Source: Deltaproteobacteria bacterium (GTDB taxonomy: Bacteria > Desulfobacterota > Syntrophobacteria > Syntrophobacterales > Syntrophobacteraceae). From it: a DNA stretch of 64,000 bases. Positions 18,801 to 26,831 of the stretch are shown piece after piece; within the stretch, counting starts at the first letter, position 1, and the number at the start of each line of letters is the position of its first letter. The notes beneath the pieces were generated by a model. The model made no database searches. It was not told the DNA's origin and saw nothing but the letters and a program-made list of their open reading frames with translations. The position numbers were made by a program, and so were the translations under genes. The stretch is taken from assembly GCA_012517315.1 (NCBI GenBank), contig JAAYVE010000005.1:1-64000 (forward strand), in the 5' to 3' direction.

Positions 18801-18992
18801 GATCCGGTTCTCACCCACCGGGAAGGCTCCACTCCCTGTGCCGTGGCGCGGGGGCATGGAAGCCCCCCGGCAGGGAGCGACCCAAACAATGAAAAGGGAT
18901 GCGAGAAGACCTATGGACAACCGGCTGCAAACCCGCACCGAACTGCACGTCCCGTGTAAGCCCTTCACCATGGCGCGGTCCTTTTGAGTCAT
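15873..18992 (-). CDS. Exported TPR-CHAT (caspase-like) protease
   Basis: The 1039-residue protein begins with an ATG 12 nt after GGAGGG, with an N-terminal signal-type hydrophobic segment (IGLLASLFIVWVAPC). Residues about 205-520 are TPR repeats (YYNFQANFPEAEQRYRRAL, AYMALGRVRAGQG). A coiled coil follows near 560-620. Residues 720-1035 form a CHAT domain with the caspase-like dyad: IIYFATHG with His883 and VVVLSACDTSGP with Cys934, then GGEALSGLARAFLYAGA. The gene starts 18 nt after the tpsA stop, forming one operon with tpsB and tpsA. Known CHAT proteases with TPRs cut specific partners; an exported one beside a TpsA protein suggests processing or regulation of that exoprotein. Confidence 0.9.
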   Translation of the reverse strand: MTQKDRAMVKGLHGTCSSVRVCSRLSIGLLASLFIVWVAPCRGASMPPRHGTGSGAFPVGENRIGEPCRVVSPSKAVQLPQGVEARSVACGKWEEPSARVFTMGGGPGPVELAGSGWWRDRLDSFANCGPAIPTKILDGIDAVALDCSFRVGGWPYQALAARIGERTYLAETIPAAYPATERAIGVLAGRLPRSQATQGGVLSEETRRLESRLAASSYSAGDLTVYRDLVKLGQYYNFQANFPEAEQRYRRALALQQKVVAAEFGEKGFLDMHIALELSNQGRIEVAEAVFAKAEALVAQSLEPTDEARLVSYRAIHLANQRKDREALAAARKATAMRRELSRGYGVDPALASSPMTNLVSTTPRGQVRGGETLLSPRGATALGDIVQSRYLEAAMLVEVGDLGGAKDALREAEDILAREPRVPRRWLPQIRFMQARIAEQENRWSEAEALLLASIQAQHALYGDSRSEGLAYMALGRVRAGQGQRTKALEAFRKGFEIMGNLGGGIRFEDAAPFFKTGQAEAEANPARKQQILAEMFSAGQLVRGITAAQSMSLAAARLAAGEDAVGNLIRQLQDARQERDALREKLTLVQAEPGVLAPQVSELEKQWDGSSARVADLERQVQAAAPRYNQVIDRPVSVEDLIGVLRPGELLVQILVGPKSSFGFIADAKGISGYGIDLSESQALELVNRLRKPLDAVDVTQKFPVDEAFALFKRLFGPVQDRVSASRHIIAVPSGPLLNLPLGILVTAQPDWVLQADYSSIPWMARKHAITHAPSVQSFVNLRTAVRPSRAPAGFIGFGDFVPHGDADAVMAALDLPKTCREEAHLLANLPELPNTGRELREVAAMLHAPEKSLVLGRAFTEAAVKKAKLDDYRIIYFATHGLLPQKLRCLPEPALVVSMSSREGEASDGLLSTSEVIGLHLDADVVVLSACDTSGPAAGMGGEALSGLARAFLYAGARSLVVTQWEIPEKSTVKLMTTCFEQLKDTNLTLSEAMMRAQAALIENPTFSHPLAWGAFVVVGDGGQRPGERSVTMARQ

Positions 18993-19009
18993 GTGATTGA
19001 AAGCCCTCC

Positions 19010-22000
19010 TTACTGCCCGGAGGGCGGTTCCACCGTGGGAGAGGGTCCCCAGAGCTCCCGGTTCCCGTCGTTGGAGAAGAGCAGATCCTCCTGCAGTGGC
19101 AGCTGGGGCAAATCGGGCAATGCAAATATGTACGCACCGGGTGCAGTGAGAATGAGGGGCGCGCTGGGAGTGAACTTGACGCCGATGGGAACATCGGGTT
19201 GAAGGGGATTGCCGTCAGGGTCAATGGTCGAGTGACTTCCAGGCTTCACAGTGAGGACTCCGCTCAGGTACTGGATCTGGTAGTTCGCGGCCGTCGCCCC
19301 GAAGGGATCGATTCCGTAGGATCCTGGTGGCGAAAAGAAGTCGGCGCTGGATGTGATCTGCAGACCATTCAGGACCGAAGCGTCGTCGCCCGGTTTGAAG
19401 CCGGTCACGGCAGCCGAAAAAACGGGATTGGCCTCACCCACAAAACGGCTCGCATCGTTTGCCTGCACGTTAAGGGTCGCCGGATCGATCGTGAAGACAC
19501 CGTCCACCAGTTCAATCCTGTAGCGAAGAGGGGAAGTCAGGGTCTCGGGCCCCATGTCCACAAGGTAGTTTCCCACCCCGCTGGCAAATTGAGCCGTCGT
19601 GGTGACCGTGGGATCATCGGACAGGGCCTCAAGGAGCGTGTCGCCGTCGATCAATCCTGTGACCGTGTACGTCAACGGGGGATCCGGGTCCTTGTACTCC
19701 CGGGAGGCGTTGTTGGCGGTGAGTGTCAGGGTGGGCGCCGCGTTGTAGAGGAAGAAATTGCCCTCCGCCGGCAGGCCGCGCCCAGATCCGAAAGGATCGT
19801 TTGGATCGAAGGGGAAATCATAGAGCTTGGTGTACTGGGAAGCAGGGAGGTTGCGAAAGTCGGCGGCCGGATTCTGAGAGTACACCAGGAACCTTCCTGA
19901 CGGCGTCTCCATGGCCCCTGGCCCGAATTCGTTTCTGAACGTGAAGGCACCGTTGCAAACCAGAAGGATCGACTCTGAAATGCCATCCCCTCCGAGGTTC
20001 CCGCCGGCGAACACCGGTTGCAGAAGGGTGAGGCTCCCATCCGTTTTCAGCTCGACACCTCCGTTGAGTGCCTGTAATCCCGAAGTCCCCGCGATATCGG
20101 TCACCCTCACCGTCCCCCCGCCCCTGTTGTCAATGCGGATATCCCCGAATTGCGTCGATGCAGCAATGCCGGACAGGTTCAAGGTATCCACGTCTATGCC
20201 GGTCCCGGCGATGAGAAGAAGCGGCCCTCCCGGCGAAATGGACGTGCCGCTCGTCGAAATGAACCCGTCCCCAACAAGGGAGGCACCGGCTCCGGCTCGC
20301 ATGGAACCGGAACCGGAACTGCGGATGTCACCGGGGTCCCCTGAGGACTCTGTACCCGGCGGGATCGCCTGCGTCAGAAGGAACAGGGAGCCTGAGGCAT
20401 GCACGGGTCCCAGGACGTTGAGGGTGCCCGACTGGATCACCTGGACATCGCCCGCCTCGATCCCTCGCACATTCATCCCGGCGCCCTCCGAGACAATGTC
20501 CACGGAGGAAAAAGGGAGATTGTCGCTGCCAAAGCGGCCGACAAAGAGATCTCCGGCGATCACATCGGCGTCGACGATCCCTGGCCCGGTCTTGTCGTTG
20601 GCCAGGCTCTCCATTCTCATGCTGCCTGCAAAGACGAACCTGCCGTTGGTGTTGATGTTCACACTCTGCAGCAACAATTCCCCAAAGGAGCCAAACGAGA
20701 GATCACTGTTTTCAAACGTGATGTTCTCCTTCGCGAACAGGCGAATGTTGTTGCCCGTGATCACCTCTGCAAGGGCATCCACGGTGATGTTGCCCCTCGC
20801 TTCGATGATGACGTCCCCTCCCGCGCCCTCAATGGAAGATGCCAGCACCACGGAGGTGCCGTCCACCGGGGGATCGTTTTCGAAAATCGGTGGGACATCG
20901 GGGGTGGCATCAGGGTCGGTGGCCGCCACGATTTGCACGTTCAGCGGATCCAGGAGCCAGCCTCCCCCGCTGCCTGCCGGAGCGGCGGTGTCGACCCAGC
21001 CGGTGGCGGAAAGGTCGCCGGTGGAAGACGTCTCCACGGAGCCCCCGTCTCCTCCCAAGGGTCCTCCCCGGGCCGAGATGCCCCCGGCAAAGGCGGTGGA
21101 TGCATCAGACCAAAGGATGACTCGGCCACCCTTTCCCCTTCCCAGAGCGTCCGCCTTGATGGTGGCAGCCTCCGCAACGTAAGTGCACCTGGCATTGGGT
21201 TCGGGCCCCTTGCCCTGGTAGTTGCCGCCGATGAGAACCTCGCCGCCCCCGGAATCACCGGAGGCATCGATCTTCGTCCCGGCGAAGAGCCCCACCTTTT
21301 CGCCCAGGACCTTTACGCTGCCGCCCGACTGTCCTTCCTCCGGGCCGGAAGCATCAAGACTCCCCGCCACCCTGACGATGCCGCTCTCCCCTCCGTGCAG
21401 CACGATGTTCCCTTTTTCGACGCCGAAACTTCGTGCTTCCACCACCCCGCCCACGTTGATCACTTCGTCCACCACCCCGGCCGCCGCATCGGCCGTGATG
21501 AGCACCGTGCCCCCGTCCATGGTGATTTTGCCGTCGTTTTCAGCAAGCGCTCGGGCTGGGTCGGGCTTTTTCACCACCTTGGATGTCGCATCGAACTGGA
21601 TGAGCCCATCCCCGTAGAAATCCAGTGTGAAGGTGGGAGTCCCCCCGATCACTATTTGCCCCAGCCGTCCCTGGATGATGCCGGAGTTCCTCGCATGGGG
21701 CGCCACGAGGGCCCCCAGGCCGCGATCCCCCAGTGAGATACTCCCCTGGTTCACCACGGAAGCATCCGGGTTGGGTGACGGAATGGAGAAGTGATTCCGC
21801 CCCTTCATGAAATCGCTGTCGGCGATGTCAGCGGTCGTCGCCACCAGGCCGTGGACATCCACCCGGGCGGATTCGCCGAACAGCACCCCGTTCTGATTAA
21901 CCAGCCACACGTTCCCATTGGCCTTCAGATGGCCGTGGATCTGGGAGGGGTCGTTTCCCACCACCCGGTTGAGGGAGATGGAGTCACGGCCCGGCTGGTT

Positions 22001-22282
22001 GAACTGGGTCAGTTCACCCCGGTCGATGCTGAAAGACTGCCAGTTGATGATGGCCCGGTCTGTGGTTTGATCGATGTTTGTGAGGCCCGGCTTCTGGGTG
22101 ATGCCTGCTTTCCCCCCGACCACCTTGCCCCCCGCGGGATTGGCCAGACTCGGCGACGCACTGATGAGAAGGCCAAGGCTCAGGACCAGAGCCGTCGCCT
22201 GCAGGATCCTCCATGCCGGGAAGCATGTTCCATCCGCAACGTGGGTGGAACCGCAATTCCTTGATCGTTTAGGTCTGCCCAT
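19010..22282 (-). CDS. TpsA-type exoprotein, filamentous haemagglutinin-like, with MBG repeats
   Basis: The start at 22282 is preferred because GGAGGAGGA lies just upstream; the frame extends 60 nt further into the tpsB end. An extended signal peptide (residues about 25-50) ends at SLANPAGGKVVGG, where the TPS secretion domain starts. Typical TPS motifs follow: INWQSFSID, SISLNRVVG, IHGHLKANGNVWLVNQNGVLF split across positions 85-140. The middle is a glycine-rich beta-helix. Two MBG-type repeats lie near residues 850-1020 (LTLTANNASREYKDPDPPL and LNVQANDASRFVGEANP). At 1090 residues it is short for an adhesin. It would be exported by the TpsB encoded just upstream and lie on the cell surface or be released. 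Confidence 0.92.
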   Translation of the reverse strand: MGRPKRSRNCGSTHVADGTCFPAWRILQATALVLSLGLLISASPSLANPAGGKVVGGKAGITQKPGLTNIDQTTDRAIINWQSFSIDRGELTQFNQPGRDSISLNRVVGNDPSQIHGHLKANGNVWLVNQNGVLFGESARVDVHGLVATTADIADSDFMKGRNHFSIPSPNPDASVVNQGSISLGDRGLGALVAPHARNSGIIQGRLGQIVIGGTPTFTLDFYGDGLIQFDATSKVVKKPDPARALAENDGKITMDGGTVLITADAAAGVVDEVINVGGVVEARSFGVEKGNIVLHGGESGIVRVAGSLDASGPEEGQSGGSVKVLGEKVGLFAGTKIDASGDSGGGEVLIGGNYQGKGPEPNARCTYVAEAATIKADALGRGKGGRVILWSDASTAFAGGISARGGPLGGDGGSVETSSTGDLSATGWVDTAAPAGSGGGWLLDPLNVQIVAATDPDATPDVPPIFENDPPVDGTSVVLASSIEGAGGDVIIEARGNITVDALAEVITGNNIRLFAKENITFENSDLSFGSFGELLLQSVNINTNGRFVFAGSMRMESLANDKTGPGIVDADVIAGDLFVGRFGSDNLPFSSVDIVSEGAGMNVRGIEAGDVQVIQSGTLNVLGPVHASGSLFLLTQAIPPGTESSGDPGDIRSSGSGSMRAGAGASLVGDGFISTSGTSISPGGPLLLIAGTGIDVDTLNLSGIAASTQFGDIRIDNRGGGTVRVTDIAGTSGLQALNGGVELKTDGSLTLLQPVFAGGNLGGDGISESILLVCNGAFTFRNEFGPGAMETPSGRFLVYSQNPAADFRNLPASQYTKLYDFPFDPNDPFGSGRGLPAEGNFFLYNAAPTLTLTANNASREYKDPDPPLTYTVTGLIDGDTLLEALSDDPTVTTTAQFASGVGNYLVDMGPETLTSPLRYRIELVDGVFTIDPATLNVQANDASRFVGEANPVFSAAVTGFKPGDDASVLNGLQITSSADFFSPPGSYGIDPFGATAANYQIQYLSGVLTVKPGSHSTIDPDGNPLQPDVPIGVKFTPSAPLILTAPGAYIFALPDLPQLPLQEDLLFSNDGNRELWGPSPTVEPPSGQ

Positions 22283-22338
22283 CCCAGTCCTCCTCCTCAA
22301 CCACGGAAACATTCCCCTCAATTCCCCCGCGTCCTCTC

Positions 22339-24066
22339 TCAAAACCTGGCAAAAGCGCGGAAGAGCACCTGTGGGTCGCGGCTCCCGTCCGCACGATCGC
22401 TTTCCCGGGTGAGGGGCTTGGCCACCTGGAGTTCCAATGAGAAGTACCGAGCAAGCCAGAGCCTCACCCCGCCGCCCGCCGATGCAAGGGATGCGGAAAA
22501 ATCCGTGCCTCGATCCCAGGCTTCGCCCACATCGTAGAAGCCAAAAAGCTGGAACCTTTCCAAAACGGGGACCTCCACGGCTCTCGTGTACTGGAGTTCG
22601 GCCGTAAAACCGACCCCGTGATCCCCGCTCAGTTCTTTGGGGTCGTACCCCCGCCCGAAACGGGTGCCTCCCACGTCGAATTCCTCGTCGGATAAGAGAT
22701 CATCGAAAGCGTATTGACCCGCAAACCTCCCGAACAGGGCAAAGTGGCCAGCGATGGGCTGCAGACGCCACAGCTCCCCTCGAAGGGAAGTGCATACGCC
22801 GGTCCCATCCGCCCTCGAGAGAAGATCATCCCCCGATTCACTGGCATCAAAGAGGGGCAGCCCCTGGCGCAACCCCAAACTCAAGAAAGTGTTCCCCCGC
22901 CAGGCGTCACGGAAATCCGCAATCCCTGTCAGATGCAGCACGCGCAATCGGTCACGGGAGAATTTCAAATCGCCGAAAATGTCCGTGTCGCTGTTGATGA
23001 AATCGAATCCCAGTTCCACGGAAAAATTGAGATCCCTTGACCGAATGACAGGATAGCCGCCCAGGGCGGTGACAAGGAGTTTCTTGCTGTCGAAATCGAA
23101 CCGACTGATGATGTCCCCGGGATTCGAGTCGCCGTAGGAGGCGGACAGGCCAAAATAAAGGCCGTTGGAGGCGGGCCTAAAGGTCCCTCCGAACTGGATC
23201 ACCTTCTGGTTCTCGTTGTCCCCGGAAAAACCCTCGGCCGGATCGCTGAGGAGACCGGACAAGGTCACACTCTCTCCAAGGCAGGTGAAGGAATTGGCCG
23301 TGAAGCTCCCCGCCACCTCCCATTCACCGGTGAAGGTGCTTCCCATATTGCCGGCCACCACCAGGGCATCGAAGCGCTTGCGCTCCACAGCGGCCACAAG
23401 CTGGGCCGCCCCCACCAGGCCGGGCGCCGGCCTGAGAACGCCCTGGACATCCAGACCGGGAATGTCCTTCGCCAAAAGCAGGTATCGCTCGAGGGTCTTG
23501 AGCTTTAGGGGGCGCTCGTGAACCAGGTGCTGCAGATAAGCTTTGACGAGAGATCTGACAGGGCCGATTTCCCCTTCGATCTTCACCTCACTGACGTACC
23601 CTTCAATGACCTGAATGGTGAGGCGACCCTCCCGGGCTGTCTGCGGCGGTATGATGATCCGTGTGAGAAAGTAGCCGTCTTTTCGATAAAGACGCTGGAT
23701 CTCGGCTGCCACCTCGTACACATCGGCTAGGGAGATTTCCTTGCCGATGCGATCCGCATAAACTGCCCCCAATGTCTCCGTCGAGTAGGCCGTCACCCCC
23801 TCCAAGTCCAGGCCGGCCAAGACGAAACGCACCTGGTCGGCACCTGCCGGTGCACGGCTCAGTGCCGCCTCGGGAACCTGCACCTCTGGAAGGGGTTGCA
23901 ACGGCCCAGTGGGACGCAGTTGCTGCAGGCGCACATCGGGTTCCGCCGCCGGCGGCAGCCTGAACTCAGGGGTTTGACCAAACGCATTGCCCGGAATTGC
24001 CAAGGCCGGCATCGAGAGTGCCATGCAAAGGCTTCCAACAGCCACAGGAAAGCGCCATCTTCCCAA
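22339..24066 (-). CDS. TpsB-type outer-membrane transporter (ShlB/FhaC/HecB family)
   Basis: The likely start is a TTG at 24066 behind GGAGGGG; it gives a good signal peptide (residues 1-30). Residues about 80-160 are POTRA_2-like (VRFVLAGLDLEGVTAYS, VYADRIGKEISLADVYEVA), followed by a second POTRA (VIEGYVSEVKIEG). The rest is a 16-strand-type beta-barrel with the conserved loop-6 signature GGTRFGRGYDP and an aromatic C-terminal FARF. The 575-residue length is normal. It secretes the TpsA protein encoded 57 nt downstream and is preceded by an unknown gene 52 nt away, all in one operon. Confidence 0.95.
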   Translation of the reverse strand: MGRWRFPVAVGSLCMALSMPALAIPGNAFGQTPEFRLPPAAEPDVRLQQLRPTGPLQPLPEVQVPEAALSRAPAGADQVRFVLAGLDLEGVTAYSTETLGAVYADRIGKEISLADVYEVAAEIQRLYRKDGYFLTRIIIPPQTAREGRLTIQVIEGYVSEVKIEGEIGPVRSLVKAYLQHLVHERPLKLKTLERYLLLAKDIPGLDVQGVLRPAPGLVGAAQLVAAVERKRFDALVVAGNMGSTFTGEWEVAGSFTANSFTCLGESVTLSGLLSDPAEGFSGDNENQKVIQFGGTFRPASNGLYFGLSASYGDSNPGDIISRFDFDSKKLLVTALGGYPVIRSRDLNFSVELGFDFINSDTDIFGDLKFSRDRLRVLHLTGIADFRDAWRGNTFLSLGLRQGLPLFDASESGDDLLSRADGTGVCTSLRGELWRLQPIAGHFALFGRFAGQYAFDDLLSDEEFDVGGTRFGRGYDPKELSGDHGVGFTAELQYTRAVEVPVLERFQLFGFYDVGEAWDRGTDFSASLASAGGGVRLWLARYFSLELQVAKPLTRESDRADGSRDPQVLFRAFARF

Positions 24067-24118
24067 GGTTCCCCCCTCCTTTGGTCACGATTTGTCAACC
24101 TACGTCATGCGGTTCACC

Positions 24119-24907
24119 TCATCCCCAAAGACTTTCCATTTCCGACATCCTGCGATCCTCGAGCGCCGTTGGCCTGACATGCAGCTTCACCAGGTACTGC
24201 TGCAAGATCCAAAGGACTTCGTTGAGATGGACCTGTTTCTCTGAAATTTCAGCTCGTTGCCTTTCGAGACTCTCCAGATCGATCATGCCGTATTCCATAC
24301 CGATTCCTCTGACCACACGCGGCAATGGAGCCTTCCCGGACCCTTTTTGCGAAAGTGCTGCCCGGTATGCCTGGCGGGCCAACGGACACCAGACAGCATC
24401 ATAGGCATGGCGAACTCTCTCACGATCGATCCTGCCGTAGGAACCGGCTTCAGCTGAGATGACCTCCCTGCAGGCCTGTTCGAAGGCTTGGATCAAACCG
24501 TTGCTCTCCGCCGCAGAATCAGCATGATTGAAAGCGAGGGGCAGGAGGGTGCACTTGCCGAAACACGACCGAATGGCAAGGGCGGCTTGGGAATTACTAG
24601 TGAGGGTGGATGGATCCCGTCCGTTCACGTATATCTGGCAGGGAAGGCAATGGGCTGCCGGGGATTCGGCGGCTCCCTTGATTGACTGGAACCGCGCCCC
24701 ACTCGAACTGACCGTGGCACCGGCCGGAATCCTCCCGGAATTGCGCAGCAGACTGAGAAAGCACAAGACTTCCGCAACCGCGGTGTTTCGCCCCGCGCAG
24801 TGGTTGCTCACCTGCGCAAGGGAACTCTCAAAGCGTTCCACTCTCTTCTGACGGAAGTTCTCGACCTTTCGAACACCCGGTCCCGGGCTGGACCTCACCT
24901 GGCTCAT
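24119..24907 (-). CDS. Unknown protein, first gene of the TPS-CHAT operon
   Basis: I do not recognise this 262-residue protein. The start at 24907 is set by AAGGAG 6 nt upstream; an ATG 21 nt earlier has no such site. There is no signal peptide or long hydrophobic segment. It has four or more cysteines, including CLPC, and the pair CFGKC, plus a C-terminal predicted helix (LESLERQRAEISEKQVHLNEVL split in positions 210-235). Spacing and strand place it in one operon with tpsB. Its first 20 codons and leader are repeated, diverged, about 340 nt upstream. It may be cytoplasmic and act on the system's expression, but that is a guess. Confidence 0.6.
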   Translation of the reverse strand: MSQVRSSPGPGVRKVENFRQKRVERFESSLAQVSNHCAGRNTAVAEVLCFLSLLRNSGRIPAGATVSSSGARFQSIKGAAESPAAHCLPCQIYVNGRDPSTLTSNSQAALAIRSCFGKCTLLPLAFNHADSAAESNGLIQAFEQACREVISAEAGSYGRIDRERVRHAYDAVWCPLARQAYRAALSQKGSGKAPLPRVVRGIGMEYGMIDLESLERQRAEISEKQVHLNEVLWILQQYLVKLHVRPTALEDRRMSEMESLWG

Positions 24908-25130
24908 CCTCTGCTCCTTGTTCGGCATTTAGACTTCAAAAAAAGCCGACACGAAGGGTTCAGACGGATCACAGCCGACCGATGCAGCGTGAACGGTGAA
25001 CAGAGACCCCGGCAGCGCATGAACGTTCAAAGAATCGATGGGCTCTATGTATCTTGCGTCAATTATTCATGAGGGCACAGTGAAACACAAGTGATAATTC
25101 ATGCTCTCGAATCAGGGGAACGGGCATGTG
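24860..25130. repeat. Copy A of a diverged tandem duplication
   Basis: This segment covers the first codons of the unknown gene and its leader. It aligns with 25200-25470 at a constant offset of 341-342 nt. Shared blocks include ACCTTTCGAACAC (24864), CAGACGGATCACA (24961), GCAGCGTGAAC and CATGCTCTCGA. Identity is patchy, so the duplication is not recent. Confidence 0.7.
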
Positions 25131-25167
25131 CAGCAGCACCTCCCGGAGGGTGCGCAATCAGGCTTGT

Positions 25168-25248
25168 CTATGGGCTTCGAGATCCTGCCTCTTCCAGGTT
25201 TTCCACCTTTCGAACACTCGCTCCCGAACTGGATCCTGCCCGGCTCAT
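25168..25248 (-). pseudogene. Truncated 26-codon relic of the unknown gene's N-terminus
   Basis: Within copy B, an ATG at 25248 with GAGGAG 6 nt upstream encodes a peptide whose core SSSGASVRKVEN matches SSPGPGVRKVEN at the start of the intact gene. The frame ends at a TAG at 25168. It may be a relic of a duplicated gene or a short leader peptide; the kept ribosome site slightly favours the latter. Confidence 0.5.
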
Positions 25249-25470
25249 CCCCTGCTCCTCGTTCAGCATATCGACTTTCACGACAATGCTGACATGAGGT
25301 TCCAGACGGATCACAACCTCTCCCGATACAGCGTGAACACTGGCCTATAGCGCATCCGGAATTCCATTGAGTGGCTGGATTTACTATGTATTATCACCTT
25401 TTGATGAGGACACGGTCAATGAAAAGCGATGCCACATGCTTTCGAGAATCATGATCAAGGGGAGAGGCTC
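25200..25470. repeat. Copy B of a diverged tandem duplication
   Basis: This is the upstream partner of copy A. It keeps ACCTTTCGAACAC (25205), CAGACGGATCACA (25303), ACAGCGTGAAC and CATGCTTTCGAGA. It fills most of the 660-nt gap between the unknown gene and the aminotransferase gene, where no complete gene is visible. Confidence 0.7.
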
Positions 25471-25567
25471 CGCCATGCCGGAGACACTGCCACCTCCAAA
25501 GACCTTCCGGCGGCGAAAAGAATTAGGATGGCCACTGCCTCAGCCAGGGAGATGGAAGGAGTGACGG

Positions 25568-26794
25568 TCACGAATGGGGAAAAGGGTTGGTCTTGAGCCA
25601 GCGTGTCATGCGGTCGAAGGCACCGTCGATTTCCTCCTCCGTCCCCCCGAAGGAGAGCCGAATGTGCCCTTCCCCGGTGGGGCCGAAAGCAGCCCCCGGG
25701 ATGGTGATCACCCGGGCTTCCCGGAGCAGTCGCAGGGCATAGGTCATGGAGTCCACGGGGGCCGTGTAGCGGGCCATGAGGTAATAGGCTCCCCTGGGCC
25801 TCACATAGCAGAAATGATCCCGCAGGCCGTCCAGACGTCGACAGGTGAGATCCCGCCTTCTGCGGAGGGCCGCCGCGATTTCCCACACACACTCTTGGGG
25901 CCCGGACAAGGCCGCGAGGGCTGCCACCTGCGACACGGTAGGGGCGCAGATGGCCACCGCGTCGTGGATCTTCATCATCTGGTCCAGGACTCCTTCCGCC
26001 GCAAAAACGTAACCCACCCGCCATCCGGTCATGGCATACTTCTTTGAAAAGCTGAACGTTGCGATGAGGTTCTCCCGCAATTCCGGAATGCTCGTCAGAC
26101 TGAAATGCATCCCCCCGTCGTAGACCAGGAAATCGTAGGTCTCATCGGAGATGATGAAAAGATCGCGGCGAAGAGCGATTTCCACCAACCGACGCAGGTC
26201 TTCCGGCCTGAAGTTCGCTCCCGTGGGATTGTGGGGATTGCAAAGAATGATCGCCTTCGTCCTGGGAGTGACGGCCCTTTCGAAAGCTTTCACATCCAGC
26301 TGCCAGTCGGTTTCCAGGAGGGGAACGAAGACGGGGACTCCCTCGGCCAGCAGGACCTGTTCGATGTGGGAAGCGTAGTTGGGGGTCGGCAGGATGACCT
26401 CGTCACCCCGGTCCACAACCGTCAGGACCGCCGCAGCCAATGCCTCCATGGCCCCCACGGTGATACAGATTTCGCGCTGCGGGTCTACGGGGATTCCAGC
26501 CTTCCGGCTCAATTCAAAAGCCACCGCCTTCCTCAGTTCGAGCAACCCCGGCCCCAAGGAATACTTGCCCGTCTCCGGACTTTCCGTCATGGCGGCGAAA
26601 GCGGCTTCCACAATGTGCCTGGGGGTGGGAAAGGAGGGAATGCCCTGTCCCAGGGAAAGACAGCCCTCCAATCGACTCGCCAGAAGCGGCATCTCCTTGA
26701 TGGCCGAGATGTTGATGCGCCTCACCCGCTGGCTGATCCCCTTCAGGCGGTAAGACTTCCCCGCCGCAACAAGGGCGGAACGTTGCAGTGGCAT
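25568..26794 (-). CDS. Pyridoxal-phosphate class I aminotransferase
   Basis: The start at 26794 follows AGGAG; a GTG further up is less likely. The 408-residue enzyme is a complete fold-type I aminotransferase: LGQGIPSFPTP near the N-terminus, VGAMEAL, NPHNPTGA, DETYDFLVYDG and the PLP-lysine segment SFSKKYAMTGWRVGY, with the substrate-binding Arg in GHIRLSFGG. It moves an amino group between an amino acid and a 2-oxoacid; the exact substrate cannot be set. It is last in the operon with an FAD-linked 2-hydroxyacid dehydrogenase and an amino acid ABC transporter, 38 nt after the dehydrogenase, implying a role in using the imported compound. Confidence 0.92.
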   Translation of the reverse strand: MPLQRSALVAAGKSYRLKGISQRVRRINISAIKEMPLLASRLEGCLSLGQGIPSFPTPRHIVEAAFAAMTESPETGKYSLGPGLLELRKAVAFELSRKAGIPVDPQREICITVGAMEALAAAVLTVVDRGDEVILPTPNYASHIEQVLLAEGVPVFVPLLETDWQLDVKAFERAVTPRTKAIILCNPHNPTGANFRPEDLRRLVEIALRRDLFIISDETYDFLVYDGGMHFSLTSIPELRENLIATFSFSKKYAMTGWRVGYVFAAEGVLDQMMKIHDAVAICAPTVSQVAALAALSGPQECVWEIAAALRRRRDLTCRRLDGLRDHFCYVRPRGAYYLMARYTAPVDSMTYALRLLREARVITIPGAAFGPTGEGHIRLSFGGTEEEIDGAFDRMTRWLKTNPFPHS

Positions 26795-26831
26795 GGCATC
26801 TCCTGAAAAACGGGGCCCGGGCCCCATCGGG

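Noticed and set aside
20399-21736. 445-codon open frame on the plus strand inside tpsA
   Set aside because: It lies antisense to a well-supported exoprotein, is rich in Arg/Pro/His from GC-biased antisense codons, and has no family motif.
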